Shown: positions 16,449 to 25,492, counted from the first letter of the stretch. The stretch: 64,000 nt of DNA from Microbacterium terricola (GCF_027943945.1 NZ_AP027141.1:124001-188000), one strand, 5' to 3'. The notes: generated by a model from the sequence alone, not told the origin. Numbers and translations are program-made.

Positions 16449-16748
16449 GGGTGCTCCTCGCTCTGTCAGTGTCGCCGGTGCGGTCATCGTCTCAGATCGG
16501 GTGGTCGGGCGACTTCACAGGCGCGTCCGCTAGGCTTGATCGGTCGGCTCTGGACACCGTGCATGCTGCACGGATGGGTTTGTGAGTCCAAGGGGCCGAT
16601 GGTGGGAGCGAATCCGCTCCGACGACCATCATCTGAATGGCCCCCGGCCGACGACAGTCCGGGTTACTCCGTGCCGCAAGAGCGGCCGCGCACGCGCGCG
16701 TTCTGAGGAGTGCTGTTCTCGCACGAGACAACCCAGAAGGACACCACC
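16449..16748 (+). promoter_or_regulatory. 300-bp gene-free leader with two hairpins before the DEAD-box helicase
   Basis: No convincing gene lies here. Two stable hairpins are visible: CCGTGCA-TGC-TGCACGG (16557-16573) and a two-tier stem, GATGGT/ACCATC outside GGAGCG/CGCTCC (16598-16630). A ribosome site AGAAGGA stands before the ATG at 16749. If transcription starts near the TAGGCT at 16531, the mRNA leader is about 200 nt. That is long for this compact region and resembles the structured leaders of cold-responsive RNA helicase genes. Confidence 0.5.
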
Positions 16749-18917
16749 ATGCCCAAGAGCAAGAAGCCGGCCGCAGGCCGCGCCCAGAACTTCGAGCCCC
16801 GCTACGCCAAGAAGGCCGGCACCGATCGCTTCCGCCAGGCCGGACCGGCCAAGGCAGGCAGCAAGAGCCCCAAGCACCGCGGCTTCCGTGCCGAGGAGAC
16901 GACGGATGCTGCGCCCAAGCGTCGCTGGACCGCGCAGGAGCGCGCCGGTCGCGACGAGGCCCGCACCATCCGCACGCACAGCCGCGACGAGCGCGGCACC
17001 CGTTCGTACGCTGACCGGCCGGCTCGTGATGACCGTCCCGCGCGTTCGTACAGCGACCGGCCCGCTCGTTCGTACGGTGACCGTCCGGCTCGCGATGACC
17101 GTCCCGCGCGTTCGTACGATGACCGTCCCCGCCGCGACGACCGCGGCACAGCCGCGGGCCGCTCAGGCGGCGCGCCGCGCTCGAACGACCGCCGCCCGGC
17201 GGGTCGAGACGGATCCCCGCAGTTCGGTCGCGATGCAGACCGACCGCGTCGTGAGTACGGCAACGACCGTCCGGCGCGGTCGTTCGACGATCGTCCCCGT
17301 CGCGAGTACGGCAACGACCGTCCGGCCCGTTCGTTCGACGACCGTCCGCGTCGCGACAACGACCGCGCTCCGCGCCGCGAGTACGGCAACGACCGTCCGT
17401 CCCGTTCGTTCGATGACCGTCCGCGCCGTGAGTACGGCAGCGACCGTCCGGCGCGTCCGTCCAACGACCGTCCGGCCCGTTCGTTCGATGACCGTCCGCG
17501 TCGCGACAATGACCGTCCGGCCCGTTCGTTCGATGACCGTCCGCGTCGCGACAACGACCGCGCTCCGCGCCGCGAGTACGGCAGCGACCGTCCGGCCCGC
17601 TCGTTCAACGACCGTGCCCCCCGCGGCAACGACCGTCCGACGCGCTCTGACTGGAACACGGCTCCGAAGCGCTCGGCCGCGCACGAGCAGCACGTCGACG
17701 TCGTGCACGAGCGCCTGCAGGCCGAGGCCATCCAGGCGACCGACGTCCAGGGCGTCGGCTTCGGCGATCTGGGTCTCGGCGACAACATCGTCCGCGTCCT
17801 GAACGAGCTGGGCGCAGCATCCCCCTTCCCGATCCAGGCCGCCACGATCCCCGAGATCCTCGCGGGCCGCGACGTGCTCGCCCGCGGGCGCACCGGCTCC
17901 GGCAAGACCATCGCGTTCGGTGCCCCGCTCGTCGAGAGCGTGCTGCGCTCGCAGGCCGGTCAGCGTCGCGAGTTCGGCCGTGCCCCCAAGGCGCTCATCC
18001 TCGCGCCGACGCGAGAGCTCGCGTTGCAGATCGACCGCACGATCCAGCCGATCGCCCGCAGCGTCGGCCTGTTCACCACGCAGATCTACGGTGGCGTCCC
18101 CCAGGGTCGTCAGGTCGGTGCGCTGAAGAAGGGCGTCGACATCATCATCGGCACGCCCGGCCGCATCGAGGACCTCGTGAACCAGGGCAAGCTCGACCTC
18201 TCGGGCGTGCAGATCGCGGTGCTCGACGAGGCCGACCACATGTGCGAGCTCGGGTTCCTCGAGCCCGTGCAGCGCATCCTGCGCTTCACCGCGGAGGGCT
18301 CGCAGAAGCTGCTCTTCTCGGCGACGCTCGACCGCGAGGTGTCGGCGCTCGTCGACGAGTTCCTCGTCGAGCCGGCCGTGCACGAGGTCGCCGGTGAGGA
18401 CCAGGCCTCCAGCACGATCGAGCACCGGGTGCTCGTGATCGACCACCGCGACAAGGCCGAGATCCTCGACTCGCTCGTCGACCGCGACGGCAAGACCCTC
18501 GTCTTCGCCCGCACCCGCGCCTACGCCGAGATGCTCGCCGAGCAGTTCGACGACGTCGGGATCAACGCGGTCGCGCTGCACGGCGACCTCAACCAGGCCA
18601 AGCGCACGCGCAACCTGGAGCGCCTCACCTCGGGCCGCGTCAGCGTTCTCGTGGCCACGGACGTCGCCGCCCGCGGCATCCACGTCGACGACATCGACCT
18701 GGTGATCCAGGCCGACGCGCCGGACGAGTACAAGACGTACCTGCACCGCTCCGGCCGCACGGGCCGTGCGGGCGCCAGTGGTCGCGTCGTGACGCTCATC
18801 ACCCGTCAGCGGCGCCGCCGGATGACCGAGATGCTCGAGCGCGCGGAGATCGACGCACCCTTCGAGGACGTCCGCCCCGGCGACGACCTCATCGAGGCGA
18901 TCCGTCAGCCCCAGTAG
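16749..18917 (+). CDS. DEAD-box RNA helicase with Arg/Asp-rich disordered N-terminus
   Basis: The 722-residue protein couples ATP hydrolysis to RNA duplex unwinding. Residues 1-80 are basic and about 90-305 form a low-complexity array of [19 protein letters not shown] units. The helicase core runs from about 335, with [18 protein letters not shown] (Q motif), [10 protein letters not shown] (Walker A), [33 protein letters not shown] and [10 protein letters not shown]. The ATG at 16749 has AGAAGGA upstream. The RNA-binding array is at the N-terminus, opposite to the usual C-terminal position. The structured leader suggests post-transcriptional or cold control. Confidence 0.93.
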   Translation: MPKSKKPAAGRAQNFEPRYAKKAGTDRFRQAGPAKAGSKSPKHRGFRAEETTDAAPKRRWTAQERAGRDEARTIRTHSRDERGTRSYADRPARDDRPARSYSDRPARSYGDRPARDDRPARSYDDRPRRDDRGTAAGRSGGAPRSNDRRPAGRDGSPQFGRDADRPRREYGNDRPARSFDDRPRREYGNDRPARSFDDRPRRDNDRAPRREYGNDRPSRSFDDRPRREYGSDRPARPSNDRPARSFDDRPRRDNDRPARSFDDRPRRDNDRAPRREYGSDRPARSFNDRAPRGNDRPTRSDWNTAPKRSAAHEQHVDVVHERLQAEAIQATDVQGVGFGDLGLGDNIVRVLNELGAASPFPIQAATIPEILAGRDVLARGRTGSGKTIAFGAPLVESVLRSQAGQRREFGRAPKALILAPTRELALQIDRTIQPIARSVGLFTTQIYGGVPQGRQVGALKKGVDIIIGTPGRIEDLVNQGKLDLSGVQIAVLDEADHMCELGFLEPVQRILRFTAEGSQKLLFSATLDREVSALVDEFLVEPAVHEVAGEDQASSTIEHRVLVIDHRDKAEILDSLVDRDGKTLVFARTRAYAEMLAEQFDDVGINAVALHGDLNQAKRTRNLERLTSGRVSVLVATDVAARGIHVDDIDLVIQADAPDEYKTYLHRSGRTGRAGASGRVVTLITRQRRRRMTEMLERAEIDAPFEDVRPGDDLIEAIRQPQ
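17016..17660 (+). repeat. Coding tandem repeats of the helicase N-terminus
   Basis: Units of about 30-60 bp such as GACCGTCCGGCCCGTTCGTT and CGCGAGTACGGCAACGACCG recur with small changes. They encode alternating acidic and arginine residues ([13 protein letters not shown]). Near-identical copies around 17300-17600 suggest expansion by recombination. Confidence 0.8.
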
Positions 18918-18920
18918 TCC

Positions 18921-18944
18921 GAGAGGCGCTCACAGGAGCGTCTC
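18921..18944. terminator. Stem-loop between convergent helicase and glycosyltransferase genes
   Basis: GAGAGGCGCTC and GAGCGTCTC pair with one bulge around ACAG, overlapping the glycosyltransferase stop codon. It may stop transcription from both sides. Confidence 0.45.
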
Positions 18945-20192
18945 GACGAGTTCGGCCGCGCGCGTGGCGCCGCCCAGCGATCTCAGCTGAGCGCCCACGC
19001 GCGCGGCCGATTCACGGTACCCGGCTCCGTCCGTGACGCGGTCGAACCCCGCTGCGATCTTGGCGACGGTCGGTGTTCCGGTGCGCAGATTGACCCCCGC
19101 GCCCGCCCAGGCCACCCGCGCGGCGATCTCCGGCTTGTCGAGATCGCCGCCGGCGATGACGAGCGGGATGCTGTGGGCCAGCGCCGCGAGTGTGCCGCCC
19201 CAGCCGCCGTTGCTGATCATCAGGTCCACCCGCGGCAGCAGGGCCGCGTAGGGCAGGAAGCCCGCGACCCTGGCATTCGCCGGCACGGGGAACGGCAGCT
19301 CGTCGCGCCCGCGAGCACCCGTCGACACGACGACGAGCAGATCACGGTGCGCGAGCGCCTCGAGGGCAGGTCGGATCAGGTCGGACGGGGTGGTGTTCAG
19401 CGTGCCCTGGGTCACATGGACCACCGTGCGATCGTCGAGGTCGTCCCACCAGGGCGGCAGGTCGTCCTCTGCGGTGATGCGGGCGTGCAGCTCGCCCACG
19501 AACTGCAGGTGCGCGGGCCGGTCGCTGCGCGCGAAGTCGAGCAGGGGCGCGCCGCTCGCGACGACGAGCTGCGGCGAGAGGATCGCGGCATCGAACGACC
19601 GGGTGGCCGAGGGCAGTCCTGCGGACTCGCGCGCGCGGACCAGCGGTTTCATCAGCGGCCGCGACAGGAGCGGCATCGCCGCGCGCAGCATCGCGTCGCG
19701 CGCCCGCGTGACCGGATTGCGACCAGGGGCGAGGCCCATCCCACCCGGCGGCCCCTGCGGGCCGGGGAGATGGAGCGGCAGCACCGCGACGGTGGCCCAC
19801 GGGCAGCCGCTGCGCTCTGCGAAGAAGGCGGTGCCGATCGACAGCTCGTCTCCGGCGATGACGTCCCAGGGTTCGTCCTCCCACGCGGCGGCGAGGTCGT
19901 CGACCTGCGCAGGCGCCGTGCCGATCATGCAGTCCTGGATGTTGATGAAGACCTGGCCGAGTCCTCGCTTGCCGACCAGTCGCGGGAACGTCGCCGCCAG
20001 GTCGCCCTCGTCGAAGTCCGGCGCAGCGCGCCAGCCGACGAATCGGGCGCCGGTGGCCTCCACCCGGGTGCGGAATGCCCCGCCGGTGTAGAACCGCACG
20101 TCGTGCCCGCGGGCGACGAGGCCCTGCGCGACCGCGAGCAGCGGTGTCACGTGGCCGGTGAAGGGCATCGCCGCGAGCATGATCTTCGCCAT
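18930..20192 (-). CDS. MGT/EryCIII-type GT1 glycosyltransferase
   Basis: The 420-residue protein begins MAKIMLAAMPFTGHVTPLLA, the N-terminal acceptor-side strand and loop of NDP-sugar-dependent macrolide-type glycosyltransferases. The C-terminal donor domain shows VVHVTQGTLNTT, FLPYAALLPRVDLMISNGGW and the GGTLAALAHSIPLV segment. The usual His-Gly-Gly is replaced by Asn-Gly-Gly, so donor contacts may differ. Such enzymes decorate lipids, carotenoids or antibiotics. No biosynthetic cluster is adjacent. The ribosome site is weak. Confidence 0.87.
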   Translation of the reverse strand: MAKIMLAAMPFTGHVTPLLAVAQGLVARGHDVRFYTGGAFRTRVEATGARFVGWRAAPDFDEGDLAATFPRLVGKRGLGQVFINIQDCMIGTAPAQVDDLAAAWEDEPWDVIAGDELSIGTAFFAERSGCPWATVAVLPLHLPGPQGPPGGMGLAPGRNPVTRARDAMLRAAMPLLSRPLMKPLVRARESAGLPSATRSFDAAILSPQLVVASGAPLLDFARSDRPAHLQFVGELHARITAEDDLPPWWDDLDDRTVVHVTQGTLNTTPSDLIRPALEALAHRDLLVVVSTGARGRDELPFPVPANARVAGFLPYAALLPRVDLMISNGGWGGTLAALAHSIPLVIAGGDLDKPEIAARVAWAGAGVNLRTGTPTVAKIAAGFDRVTDGAGYRESAARVGAQLRSLGGATRAAELVETLL

Positions 20193-20244
20193 CCCGTCAT
20201 GGTGGCCGAGATCGGTCGCCGGCGGAACCCGTCAGGGCGCCGCG

Positions 20245-22359
20245 TCAGAACAGTCGGCCCGGATCGGCCGCGAAGGCGACACCCGCGCGCCGCCCCCTCG
20301 TGGTCGTGACGACGGCCGCGCGCGCCGCGGCCCCCGCTGCCGTCGCGCGTGGGGGAGCGTCGTCCTCCGCCTCGCCGTTGAGGCGGTAGACCCGCAGCAG
20401 CGGTCGCACCCGCTTCGCGAGCCACACCCGGTACGCCTTGGGTGCGGTCGCGGTGACGCCGGGGTACAGGCCGCGGTAGCTCGACACCAGTTCGGGATGC
20501 TCTCGCTCGAGCCACTGCAGGAACCACTGCTTCGCTCCCGGGCGCAGATGCAGGGCGCCGAACACGACGCGTGCGGCGCCGGCATCCTTGATCCGTGACA
20601 GTGCGTGGTCGAGCGCCGCGATCGAATCGGTCAGGTGCGGCAGGATCGGCATCAGGAAGACCGTCACGCGGAACCCCGCCGCCGTGGCGGCCCGCACCGT
20701 CTCGAGTCGTGCCGCCGCGCTCGGCGTGCCCGGCTCCACGAGCTTCTGCAGGGTGTCATCGAAGACCGCGATCGACATCGCGAGCGACACCTCGACGGAT
20801 GCTGACGCCTCCTGCAGCAGCGGCAGATCGCGCCGCAGCAGAGTGCCCTTCGTCAGCAGCGAGAACGGCGTGCCCGAGTCGGTGAGTGCGCCGATGATCT
20901 CCGGCATGAGCCGATAACGGCCCTCCGCGCGCTGGTAGGGGTCGGTGTTCGTGCCGAGCGCGACGGTCTCCCTGCGCCACGCCGGCTTGGCGAGTTCGCG
21001 CCGCAGCACGTCTGCGACGTTGACCTTCACGACGATCTGCGAGTCGAAGTCGTGCCCCGCGTCGAGCTCGAGGTACTCGTGCGTGCCGCGGGCGAAGCAG
21101 TTGTGGCTGATCACCCCGTTCGCGATGAAGTCGCCCGTACCGGTTGTGATGTCGACCATGTCGATCTCGACGCCGAGATCCTCGATCGTGACGATACGGA
21201 GGTCGACCGCCGTCTTGACGGCGGTGCCCGCGATCAGGCGTTTCCGGGTGATCGCCGGGTCGCCGAACGTGAAGACCCGCTGGCGCGCCGGGAGCCCGCC
21301 GGTGACGCGGATCGCCCGCACGCCGTTCGGACGCGGGGGCTCGACCACATACGTGACACCGCACGCGTCGAGCGCCTCGCAGGTGAGTCTGATGATGTCC
21401 TCGTCCTTGTTCGAGATGCGCAGGATGCCGCGGGAGCAGGACCCTTCCGCGTCGAAGATTCCGCCCAGGAATCCTGCGTGCCAGTCGGTCGTCCGGGCAA
21501 CCGGTTCGGCGATGATCGCCTCGATCGTGGTGACGTCGCTGGCGCGCGCTGTGTGGATCGCGGTCATCTCGCGTCGATGCGGCGTCGCAGCGCTGAAGGG
21601 GCGGGTGTGGGTGACGACACCGGAGGATGCCAGATACTGACGGGTCCGGTCGAGCGCCTCCTCGTCTGCGAGTGCGAGCCGGAAGCGGTGGATCCGTCGC
21701 GTGCGACGGCCGTCGGCGTAGGCCTTGTGGAGGATCATCCTGTCGCCGCGGATCATCCCCGACAGGTAGCCGGACTGATAGTCCGTGGTCTCGGACGCGA
21801 CACTGACCGCACTCCCGGCACCGAACCCGAGCAGCCGGTTGTTCAGTGTCAGGTGGGGGCGCTGAGGAACCCCGCCCGATGCGCCGATGACGTACTTCCA
21901 GCCGCGCTCCGTGAGGAACCGGTGGTCACCGCTCGCGACGAGTTCGGTCCCGTCGGCAAGCGTGACGCGGTACGCGCGTTTGCGTGTTCGCCAGGCGGCC
22001 CTCACCGTCGTCGGCACATAGCGCCGGTACGCCCCGCTCTCCTGTGTTCCGATGATCTGGTCGCCAGGGGTGAGGGACGAGATCGGCACCTGTCGCCCGT
22101 CGGACTTCAGGACGAGAGTGTCGGGCGCCAGGCAGTACGAGCACGCATGAGAGCAGCCTCGGTAGGGGTTCACCGTCCAGTCGAACGGCATCGCCGAGAC
22201 CGAGGGCACATGGTTGAGCGCACTCTTGGCCATCACCTCGTGGAAGGTCATCCCCGCGAACTCAGGGGTCGTGACCGACCGCACGAATCCGCCGTAGCTC
22301 TCCAGGCCGGGCAGGGCGGCAGCATCCGTCGCATCCAGCTGCTGTCCCTGCCACCTCAT
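20245..22359 (-). CDS. Radical SAM protein (Rv2578c-like) interrupted by an intein
   Basis: The 704-residue precursor contains 359 extein residues. The N-extein (1-75) ends NPYRGCSHACSY and the C-extein resumes CFARGTHEYLEL. Splicing therefore completes the CxxxCxxC motif for the SAM-binding [4Fe-4S] cluster. Downstream are RVTVFLMPILPHLTDS and AARVVFGALHLRPGAKQW, typical of the Rv2578c-like/SplB-related family. The reaction of this family is not established to my knowledge. The start at 22359 is supported by a TACTGT box five bases upstream. Activity must depend on splicing because the third cluster Cys is the splice-site residue. Confidence 0.9.
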   Translation of the reverse strand: MRWQGQQLDATDAAALPGLESYGGFVRSVTTPEFAGMTFHEVMAKSALNHVPSVSAMPFDWTVNPYRGCSHACSYCLAPDTLVLKSDGRQVPISSLTPGDQIIGTQESGAYRRYVPTTVRAAWRTRKRAYRVTLADGTELVASGDHRFLTERGWKYVIGASGGVPQRPHLTLNNRLLGFGAGSAVSVASETTDYQSGYLSGMIRGDRMILHKAYADGRRTRRIHRFRLALADEEALDRTRQYLASSGVVTHTRPFSAATPHRREMTAIHTARASDVTTIEAIIAEPVARTTDWHAGFLGGIFDAEGSCSRGILRISNKDEDIIRLTCEALDACGVTYVVEPPRPNGVRAIRVTGGLPARQRVFTFGDPAITRKRLIAGTAVKTAVDLRIVTIEDLGVEIDMVDITTGTGDFIANGVISHNCFARGTHEYLELDAGHDFDSQIVVKVNVADVLRRELAKPAWRRETVALGTNTDPYQRAEGRYRLMPEIIGALTDSGTPFSLLTKGTLLRRDLPLLQEASASVEVSLAMSIAVFDDTLQKLVEPGTPSAAARLETVRAATAAGFRVTVFLMPILPHLTDSIAALDHALSRIKDAGAARVVFGALHLRPGAKQWFLQWLEREHPELVSSYRGLYPGVTATAPKAYRVWLAKRVRPLLRVYRLNGEAEDDAPPRATAAGAAARAAVVTTTRGRRAGVAFAADPGRLF
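21100..22134 (-). mobile_element. Intein with LAGLIDADG homing endonuclease (345 aa)
   Basis: Residues 76-420 of the precursor. It starts CLAPDTLVLKSDG (block A, Cys1), has LVASGDHRFL (block B with the conserved His), and ends GDFIANGVISHN before Cys421 (blocks F-G). Between are two dodecapeptide motifs, YLSGMIRGD and FLGGIFDAEG, each retaining an acidic metal-ligand residue. The endonuclease may therefore be active and the element mobile. All residues needed for standard Cys1/His/Asn/Cys+1 splicing are present. Base composition is like its host gene, so the element has probably circulated within high-GC relatives. Confidence 0.92.
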
Positions 22360-22364
22360 GACAC

Positions 22365-22370
22365 ACAGTA
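22365..22370 (-). promoter_or_regulatory. -10 element (TACTGT), leaderless promoter of the radical SAM gene
   Basis: On the minus strand TACTGT is followed by GTGTC and the ATG at 22359 (5-nt gap). Confidence 0.45.
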
Positions 22371-22466
22371 GAACAAAGATACGAGGATGAGTCAAGATGA
22401 TGGCTGCCTCATTCGAAACCGGCGGTCGGATGCGGCGAGCCGGGCGACATGGCGCCCGCCCGGCGC

Positions 22467-22472
22467 GAGAAT
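22467..22472 (+). promoter_or_regulatory. -10 element (GAGAAT), leaderless promoter of the VanY-like gene
   Basis: GAGAAT, GGCCCG, then GTG 22479, the same six-base spacing as other genes in the window. It favours this GTG over the ATG at 22449. Confidence 0.45.
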
Positions 22473-22478
22473 GGCCCG

Positions 22479-23492
22479 GTGACGGAGTCGGCCCGACGAA
22501 GCGTCGCCCCGCGGCATCGGCGGATGCGTCGCGGGGTGCGTGCCGCGCGCGCTGCCGGACTGATGGTCGTCGGCATCCTGCTGGTCGGCGGCTCGGCCGC
22601 CGTCACGATGGCACTCACCGGCGGACCTGTGGAGGCCGGCCTGCAGCTCACTCCGTGGACCACCTCGACTGCTGCGCCGGTGGGGCCGGATCTCGCCCAG
22701 CCGGCGACGGTGCGGGTGCTGCCCGCGCCGCGTATCGAGGCGGCTCCGCAGTCAGGGCAGGCCGAGCCGGGGGCCGACATCTGCGAGCAGCCGGGTGTGC
22801 GGGACGCGCTCGACGCAGGCGACGATGCGGCAGTGATCGAAGCCGCGGGCGGGGCCGCAGCGTTCCGCGACGCGGTCGCCGGCGGCAAGGCCGACTGCAT
22901 CTCGCTGGGCGACCCTGAGCGCATCTGGCTGGTCGTCAACAAGACACGTCCCTACGACCCGCTCGACCACCGGCCGGCCGATCTCACCGCGGTCAGCGGC
23001 GTGCGCAACCTCGCCGGCGGATTCCTGCGGGCGGATGCGGGCACCGCCCTCACCGCGATGGTGACGGCCGCGCGGAGCGTGGGCGAGCTGGCGATGGAGA
23101 GCGGCTACCGCTCTTTCGCCACCCAGACCGCAACGTACGCCGGCCAGGTCTCCGCCCGGGGTGCGGAGCACGCCGACCTCGTCAGCGCCCGACCCGGCTA
23201 CAGCGAGCATCAGTCCGGCCTGACTCTCGACGTCGTCGCGTGCAACGGCGGGTGCGGAACGCTCGACGACCTCGCGGGCACGCCCCAGGGGGAGTGGGTC
23301 GCGGCGCACGCCTGGGAATACGGCTGGATCGTGCGCTACGAGGCCGATCGCACCGGCATCACCGGGTATCTGCCGGAGCCGTGGCATCTCCGCTACATCG
23401 GCACCGACCTCGCCGCCGAGTACCACGAGGGTGGATGGCACACGCTCGAGGAGTTCTTCGGGCTCCCGGCCGCCCCCGACTATCTCGGTTGA
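22479..23492 (+). CDS. VanY-type D-alanyl-D-alanine carboxypeptidase (M15B), membrane anchored
   Basis: The 337-residue product has a basic N-terminus, a single membrane segment around residues 27-50 and an external linker. The C-terminal M15 zinc peptidase domain carries SGYRSFATQTATYAGQV, PGYSEHQSGLTLDV (SxHxxGxAxD-like zinc motif) and EPWHLRYIG (the catalytic Glu and a zinc His). Such enzymes trim the terminal D-Ala of peptidoglycan stems. Cys pairs in the linker region (ICEQPG, DCISLG, CNGGCG) may form disulfides. The start could alternatively be ATG 22449 (+10 residues). It is divergent from the radical SAM gene. Confidence 0.88.
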   Translation: MTESARRSVAPRHRRMRRGVRAARAAGLMVVGILLVGGSAAVTMALTGGPVEAGLQLTPWTTSTAAPVGPDLAQPATVRVLPAPRIEAAPQSGQAEPGADICEQPGVRDALDAGDDAAVIEAAGGAAAFRDAVAGGKADCISLGDPERIWLVVNKTRPYDPLDHRPADLTAVSGVRNLAGGFLRADAGTALTAMVTAARSVGELAMESGYRSFATQTATYAGQVSARGAEHADLVSARPGYSEHQSGLTLDVVACNGGCGTLDDLAGTPQGEWVAAHAWEYGWIVRYEADRTGITGYLPEPWHLRYIGTDLAAEYHEGGWHTLEEFFGLPAAPDYLG

Positions 23493-23577
23493 GCACTGCC
23501 CCGCATCCTGAAACTGAGTACCATAAGACGTGGGATGCAATCCCAACATCTGCACTCGACGAGGAGAGGGAGCCGCG

Positions 23578-24741
23578 ATGGAACGCGACATCTACGACGA
23601 GGACCACGAGGCTTTCCGCGAGGTCGTCAAGGAGTTCATCAAGCGCTACGCGACGAATGAGAAGCGCGAGCAGTGGGACGCGGACGGCGAGATCGACCGC
23701 GAGACGATGCTCGCCGCCGGCGAGTCCGGTCTGATCGGCCTGTCCGTCCCGGAGGAGTTCGGCGGCGCCGGCATGCTGCAGGACTACCGCTTCCGCACGA
23801 TCGTGAACGAAGAGGTCATCGGCGCAGGAGCGGGATCGCTCGCCGGCGCATTCGGCATCCAGGATGACCTGGCCGTGCCGTACATCGTCCACATGGGCAC
23901 GCAGGCGCAGAAGGAGAAGTGGCTGCCCGGCATGGCCACCGGTGAGATCCTCGGGGCGCTCGCGATGACCGAGCCGGGTGCCGGCAGCGACCTGCGCGGC
24001 ATCAAGACCACCGCCAAGAAGGTCGACGGCGGCTACCTCGTCAACGGGGCGAAGACGTTCATCTCCAGCGGCAAGACCGCGGACATCGTGGTGACCTTCG
24101 TCAAGACCGGCGAGGGCAACCGCCCCGACGCCTTCAGCCTCCTCATCCTCGAGAACGGCATGGAGGGCTTCGACCACGGCAAGAAGCTGCACAAGATGGG
24201 CTCGCACGGCCACGACACCGCCGAGCTGTCGTTCAGCGACGTGTTCGTGCCCGAGGAGAACCTCATCAGCGGCAAGGAGGGTCAGGGCTTCATCCAGCTC
24301 ATGATGAACCTGCCGCTGGAGCGTCTGTCGATCGGCATCGCCGCCGCATCCGCGTCGCAGGCCGCCCTCGCCTGGACGGTCGACTACACCAAGAGCCGTG
24401 AGGCGTTCGGCGAGCGGGTCATCGACTTCCAGAACACCCGCTTCAAGCTCGCCGACGTCGCGACGACCGTCGACGTGATGTGGGCGTACCTCGACCGGGC
24501 TCTGCTCGCGTACAAGGACGGCAAGCTCACCGCCGAAGAGGCCGCGAAGGTGAAGTTCTGGACCACCGACCGCGAGTGGGAGATCCTCGACACCTGCGTG
24601 CAACTGCACGGCGGCTACGGCTACATCACCGAGTACCCGATCGCGCGTGCGTTCCTCGACGCGCGTGTGCACCGCATCTACGGCGGCACGAACGAGATCA
24701 TGCGCGAGATCGTCGGACGCCAGATCGCCGGCAAGCGATAG
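23578..24741 (+). CDS. Acyl-CoA dehydrogenase
   Basis: The 387-residue flavoenzyme catalyses alpha,beta-dehydrogenation of an acyl-CoA. Family signatures are AMTEPGAGSDLRGIKT near residue 130 and the C-terminal ITEYPIARAFLDARVHRIYG followed by GTNEIMREI, covering FAD and substrate binding. Residues LHGGYGYITEYP precede this. GAGGAGAGGG is well placed before the ATG at 23578, so the longer in-frame ATG-like starts upstream are unlikely. A TACCAT box near 23520 and a TGGGAT/ATCCCA hairpin (23531-23545) lie in the leader. Chain-length preference cannot be read. Confidence 0.95.
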   Translation: MERDIYDEDHEAFREVVKEFIKRYATNEKREQWDADGEIDRETMLAAGESGLIGLSVPEEFGGAGMLQDYRFRTIVNEEVIGAGAGSLAGAFGIQDDLAVPYIVHMGTQAQKEKWLPGMATGEILGALAMTEPGAGSDLRGIKTTAKKVDGGYLVNGAKTFISSGKTADIVVTFVKTGEGNRPDAFSLLILENGMEGFDHGKKLHKMGSHGHDTAELSFSDVFVPEENLISGKEGQGFIQLMMNLPLERLSIGIAAASASQAALAWTVDYTKSREAFGERVIDFQNTRFKLADVATTVDVMWAYLDRALLAYKDGKLTAEEAAKVKFWTTDREWEILDTCVQLHGGYGYITEYPIARAFLDARVHRIYGGTNEIMREIVGRQIAGKR

Positions 24742-24766
24742 GTCGCCGTTCGCCCTCGGTCACTGC

Positions 24767-24814
24767 CAGCCTGCCTCCGCCAGAACACCTGTTCCGGCGG
24801 AGGCAGGCTGTTTT
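24767..24814 (+). terminator. Rho-independent terminator of the acyl-CoA dehydrogenase gene
   Basis: CAGCCTGCCTCCGCC pairs with 24796-24810, extended after one mismatch by GAACA/TGTTC, and is followed by TTTT. This is one of the few classical terminators in the window. Confidence 0.85.
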
Positions 24815-24828
24815 GACCCCGGAACGTC

Positions 24829-24903
24829 CTGTGCTCGCCAGAACAGGTGTTTCGGCGGGGGCGCGCGGGGCCCTGTGCTCGCCAGAACAGGTGTTTCGGC
24901 GAG
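24829..24903. repeat. 29-bp direct repeat forming hairpins related to the terminator
   Basis: CTGTGCTCGCCAGAACAGGT and nine further bases are identical at 24829-24857 and 24873-24901, 44 bp apart. Each can fold like the terminator core (CGCC-A-GAACA-NN-TGTT-YC-GGCG). The second copy extends to CTCGCC/GGCGAG. They lie between convergent genes. Confidence 0.75.
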
Positions 24904-24919
24904 CGAGCCAGGGAGCGGG

Positions 24920-25492
24920 TCAGTGCTGGCCGGCTGGCCCGTCGCCGCGTCCGAGTCCCCGGCTCGCCAGCCCGCGGCGACGGGCGAGGCGGGCCACCCC
25001 GGCAGCGCGGAGGCGATCGGCGATGACGATGCCGAGCCAGACGCCGAAGATGCAGCCGACGATCGTGAGCGCGAAGAAGGCGATCTGCGCCCAGACCGGC
25101 ATGGTCCAGAGGTTGAACGAGGTCGCGGCCAGGATCGGATAGAGGACGCCGACGAAGACGGCGCCCGCGTAGTACTGCCAGGTCCGCCACGACCGGTAGA
25201 GCACGACGAGGAACGCGAGTTCGGCGAAGAACGCCCACCAGACGGCGGCCGCGAGCGACGGGAACGCGATGAGCCCCGAGATCACGCCGACCAGGATGCC
25301 GGCCAGCGGGCGCTCGAGCAGCCGAAGAGCGACCGTCGCCGGCAGCAGCCACAGACCCGCGAGGGCGACCGAGAAGAACGGCACGACGGCGAACAGCACC
25401 GACGACAGGGCCGTGGCGCCCCAGAGCAGCGCGCCTCCCGCCACGCCGATCGCGGCGCAGGTGAGGAGGTACGACGTGGCGATGCGGTTCAT
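24920..25492 (-). CDS. ECF transporter S component (YkoE-like), copy 1
   Basis: The 190-residue membrane protein has five to six hydrophobic helices starting at ATSYLLTCAAIGVAGGALLW. Conserved patches LYRSWRTWQYYAGAVF and TMPVWAQIAFFALTI are shared with the second S component at 29246. The C-terminus is basic. S components bind the substrate and toppled together with EcfT/EcfA carry it inward. The ATG overlaps the stop of the siderophore-interacting protein gene (ATGA), placing it last in the operon. Substrate is not established, but the context argues for an iron-related compound. Confidence 0.8.
   Translation of the reverse strand: MNRIATSYLLTCAAIGVAGGALLWGATALSSVLFAVVPFFSVALAGLWLLPATVALRLLERPLAGILVGVISGLIAFPSLAAAVWWAFFAELAFLVVLYRSWRTWQYYAGAVFVGVLYPILAATSFNLWTMPVWAQIAFFALTIVGCIFGVWLGIVIADRLRAAGVARLARRRGLASRGLGRGDGPAGQH

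Noticed and set aside
17016-17660. Regular repeats that might be a CRISPR array
   Set aside because: The units are coding, in frame, of variable length and without unique spacers. They encode the helicase's disordered domain.
22397-22918. An alternative plus-strand frame across the start of the VanY-like gene
   Set aside because: The translation is Arg/Gly-rich without domain; the overlapping frame encodes a membrane helix and M15 motifs.
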